From positions 1 through 6,121 of the forward strand of contig CAJWOB010000172.1 in the NCBI GenBank assembly GCA_913043885.1: a stretch of 6,121 nucleotides of DNA, written 5' to 3'. The stretch's first letter is position 1. The number at the start of each line of letters is the position of its first letter. The DNA comes from an uncultured Spirochaetaceae bacterium (GTDB taxonomy: Bacteria > Spirochaetota > Spirochaetia > SZUA-6 > Bin103). A program made the translations under genes and the position numbers. The notes under the pieces are model-generated. The model was not told the origin of the DNA and did no database searches. It saw only the letters and a list, made by a program, of their open reading frames with translations. This document shows, one piece after another, positions 5,339 through 6,121 of the stretch.

Positions 5339-6045
5339 CCGGCGCTGGCAGCCACCTGCTCGCGGCGCTGCCGGTCGGCATCGGTAAGGAACGGCTCCAA
5401 CGCCAGCTGTATCTGCTGCGCGCTCTCCGCCTCGCCGGCGTCGCTGGTGTCGATCTCCACCTTGTTGGCGATGGCGGAGGCGGCCACGGCGTCGCGGAAG
5501 CGGCCGAGCACCATCTCCACATCGGCGTCGGACACCAGTGGGCGTTTGTGGGGCGTGGCGCGCATCCGGCTGCGTATCGCCTCGGGAGCTGCATGGACGT
5601 GCACCAGGACGGTCTCGGGAGCGAGACGCATGATGCGCTCCTCGATCTTGCGCGAGTGGGAGGCACGATCACCGGCTTTCCCCGGACCGCCGTAGCCGTA
5701 GTAGAGATCCGCGTAGATGGTGTCCTCGATGTGATAGCCGACCAGCATCTGATCGCCGTCGACCCCTACCCGCCGATTCGGCCCCGCCGGTGCCGCCTCC
5801 GCTACCAGATGGTAGTAGAGATTGTGCCGCTGCAGCGCTTCCTGCAGCCGCGGGGCAAGGGCCGCATACTGGTCGGCCTCCTCCTCGGTGATGCTCTCGG
5901 GGTAGTGGGTGACGGTGTACGGGATCTTCCAGTGATCGTGGATGGCACCGAGCTCGATACCCATTTCGTCTTTGGCCCAGGCGTGGGTGTGCACCGCCAG
6001 GGTGGTGGTTCCCGAATACTCGCAGCCGGTCAGGATCAGACGCAT
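5335..6045 (-). CDS. P-loop nucleotide-kinase-like protein with altered Walker A
   Basis: A 236-residue soluble protein that looks like a P-loop kinase of the nucleoside/nucleotide-kinase kind. It opens with a beta strand, RLILTG, and the loop GCEYSGTTTL (7-16), which aligns with GxxxxGK[ST] but has T13 where the phosphate-binding lysine belongs. Other kinase-like features are DHW at 37-39, GVDGDQML (94-101), a basic segment around HSRKIEERI (130-138) that could be a lid, and VLVHVHAAPEAIRSRM (146-161), which resembles the late strand-helix of thymidylate-kinase-like enzymes. The middle is rich in Tyr and His (IYADLYYGYG, 110-119). The substrate is unknown; it may bind nucleotide without normal catalysis or supply the lysine from elsewhere. 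The start is fixed: an in-frame TAG lies at 6057-6055, and ATG 6045 is the first start after it. It ends in a CTAG shared with the exported-protein stop, and follows another minus-strand gene end by about 54 bp. Confidence 0.87.
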   Translation of the reverse strand: MRLILTGCEYSGTTTLAVHTHAWAKDEMGIELGAIHDHWKIPYTVTHYPESITEEEADQYAALAPRLQEALQRHNLYYHLVAEAAPAGPNRRVGVDGDQMLVGYHIEDTIYADLYYGYGGPGKAGDRASHSRKIEERIMRLAPETVLVHVHAAPEAIRSRMRATPHKRPLVSDADVEMVLGRFRDAVAASAIANKVEIDTSDAGEAESAQQIQLALEPFLTDADRQRREQVAASAG

Positions 6046-6051
6046 GGGCGC

Positions 6052-6057
6052 ACCCTA
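6052..6057 (-). promoter_or_regulatory. Putative -10 box (TAGGGT) of the P-loop gene
   Basis: On the minus strand TAGGGT fits TANNNT and is followed by exactly six bases (GCGCCC) and the ATG at 6045, the same geometry as at the dioxygenase gene. The same bases contain AGGGTG, which could instead be read as a weak Shine-Dalgarno sequence, so the two explanations compete. The rest of the 54-bp gap (6046-6099) holds an imperfect hairpin, TGGCC at 6060-6064 with GGCCA at 6077-6081, and no -35 that I recognise. Confidence 0.4.
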
Positions 6058-6099
6058 TCTGGCCTCGCCCCTCGGCGGCCACCGGCGACCCCAGCGGGG

Positions 6100-6121
6100 C
6101 TAGGCCAACAGCTCCGCCACG
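6100..6121 (-). CDS. Possible 3' end of a minus-strand gene (C-terminus VAELLA)
   Basis: Reading leftwards from the right edge, one frame gives VAELLA and then TAG (6102-6100). A short helix-like Ala/Leu/Glu tail followed by a stop, 54 bp before a same-strand gene, is what the end of an upstream gene would look like. Six codons are too few to identify a family or to prove coding. Confidence 0.35.

Noticed and set aside
6089..6099. CCCC-AGC-GGGG hairpin as a terminator for the gene at the right edge
   Set aside because: The stem is only 4 bp with a 3-nt loop and no U-tract; it is too weak to call in GC-rich sequence.

Overview
The window is gene-dense, GC-rich bacterial DNA (roughly two thirds G+C by eye). 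It holds six complete protein-coding genes, one gene cut at the left edge and the likely tail of another at the right edge. I see no rRNA, tRNA, CRISPR array, insertion sequence or phage gene. The families present (M20 metallohydrolase, enolase-superfamily racemase, PhyH-type dioxygenase, VOC metalloenzyme, Ldh2-type oxidoreductase) suggest a free-living heterotroph that degrades diverse small organic acids. Marine and soil lineages such as SAR202 Chloroflexota have expansions of some of these families, but the sequence alone does not fix the taxon.

Left part (1-2110): an ArgE/DapE-like M20 deacylase on the plus strand converges on, and overlaps by 35 bp, a minus-strand enzyme of the N-acylamino acid racemase / o-succinylbenzoate synthase group. 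Together the two recall the known racemase-plus-deacylase route that turns N-acyl-D-amino acids into free L-amino acids. Some loops that should touch the substrate differ from the classical racemase, so the true substrate is open.

Middle (2111-3474): a 72-bp divergent spacer separates the racemase from a two-gene plus-strand unit, a PhyH-like Fe(II)/2-oxoglutarate dioxygenase and a VOC protein joined by an ATGA stop/start overlap. A GC-rich hairpin lies in the 33-bp gap before the next, convergent gene.

Right part (3475-6121): a minus-strand Ldh2-family dehydrogenase; a plus-strand gene for an unrecognised exported 260-residue protein; a minus-strand nucleotide-kinase-like P-loop protein whose Walker A lysine is replaced by threonine; and the last codons of another minus-strand gene. 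The exported-protein gene is wedged between its neighbours by two 4-bp palindromes: CATG (two divergent start codons) and CTAG (two convergent stop codons).

Regulation: Shine-Dalgarno sequences are almost absent, yet four start codons have a TANNNT box 6-9 nt upstream. This looks like leaderless transcription and translation, and it is the most interesting non-coding signal here. No obvious new defence or mobile system is visible. The best candidates for novelty are the exported protein, the altered P-loop protein and the possible acyl-amino-acid cassette.
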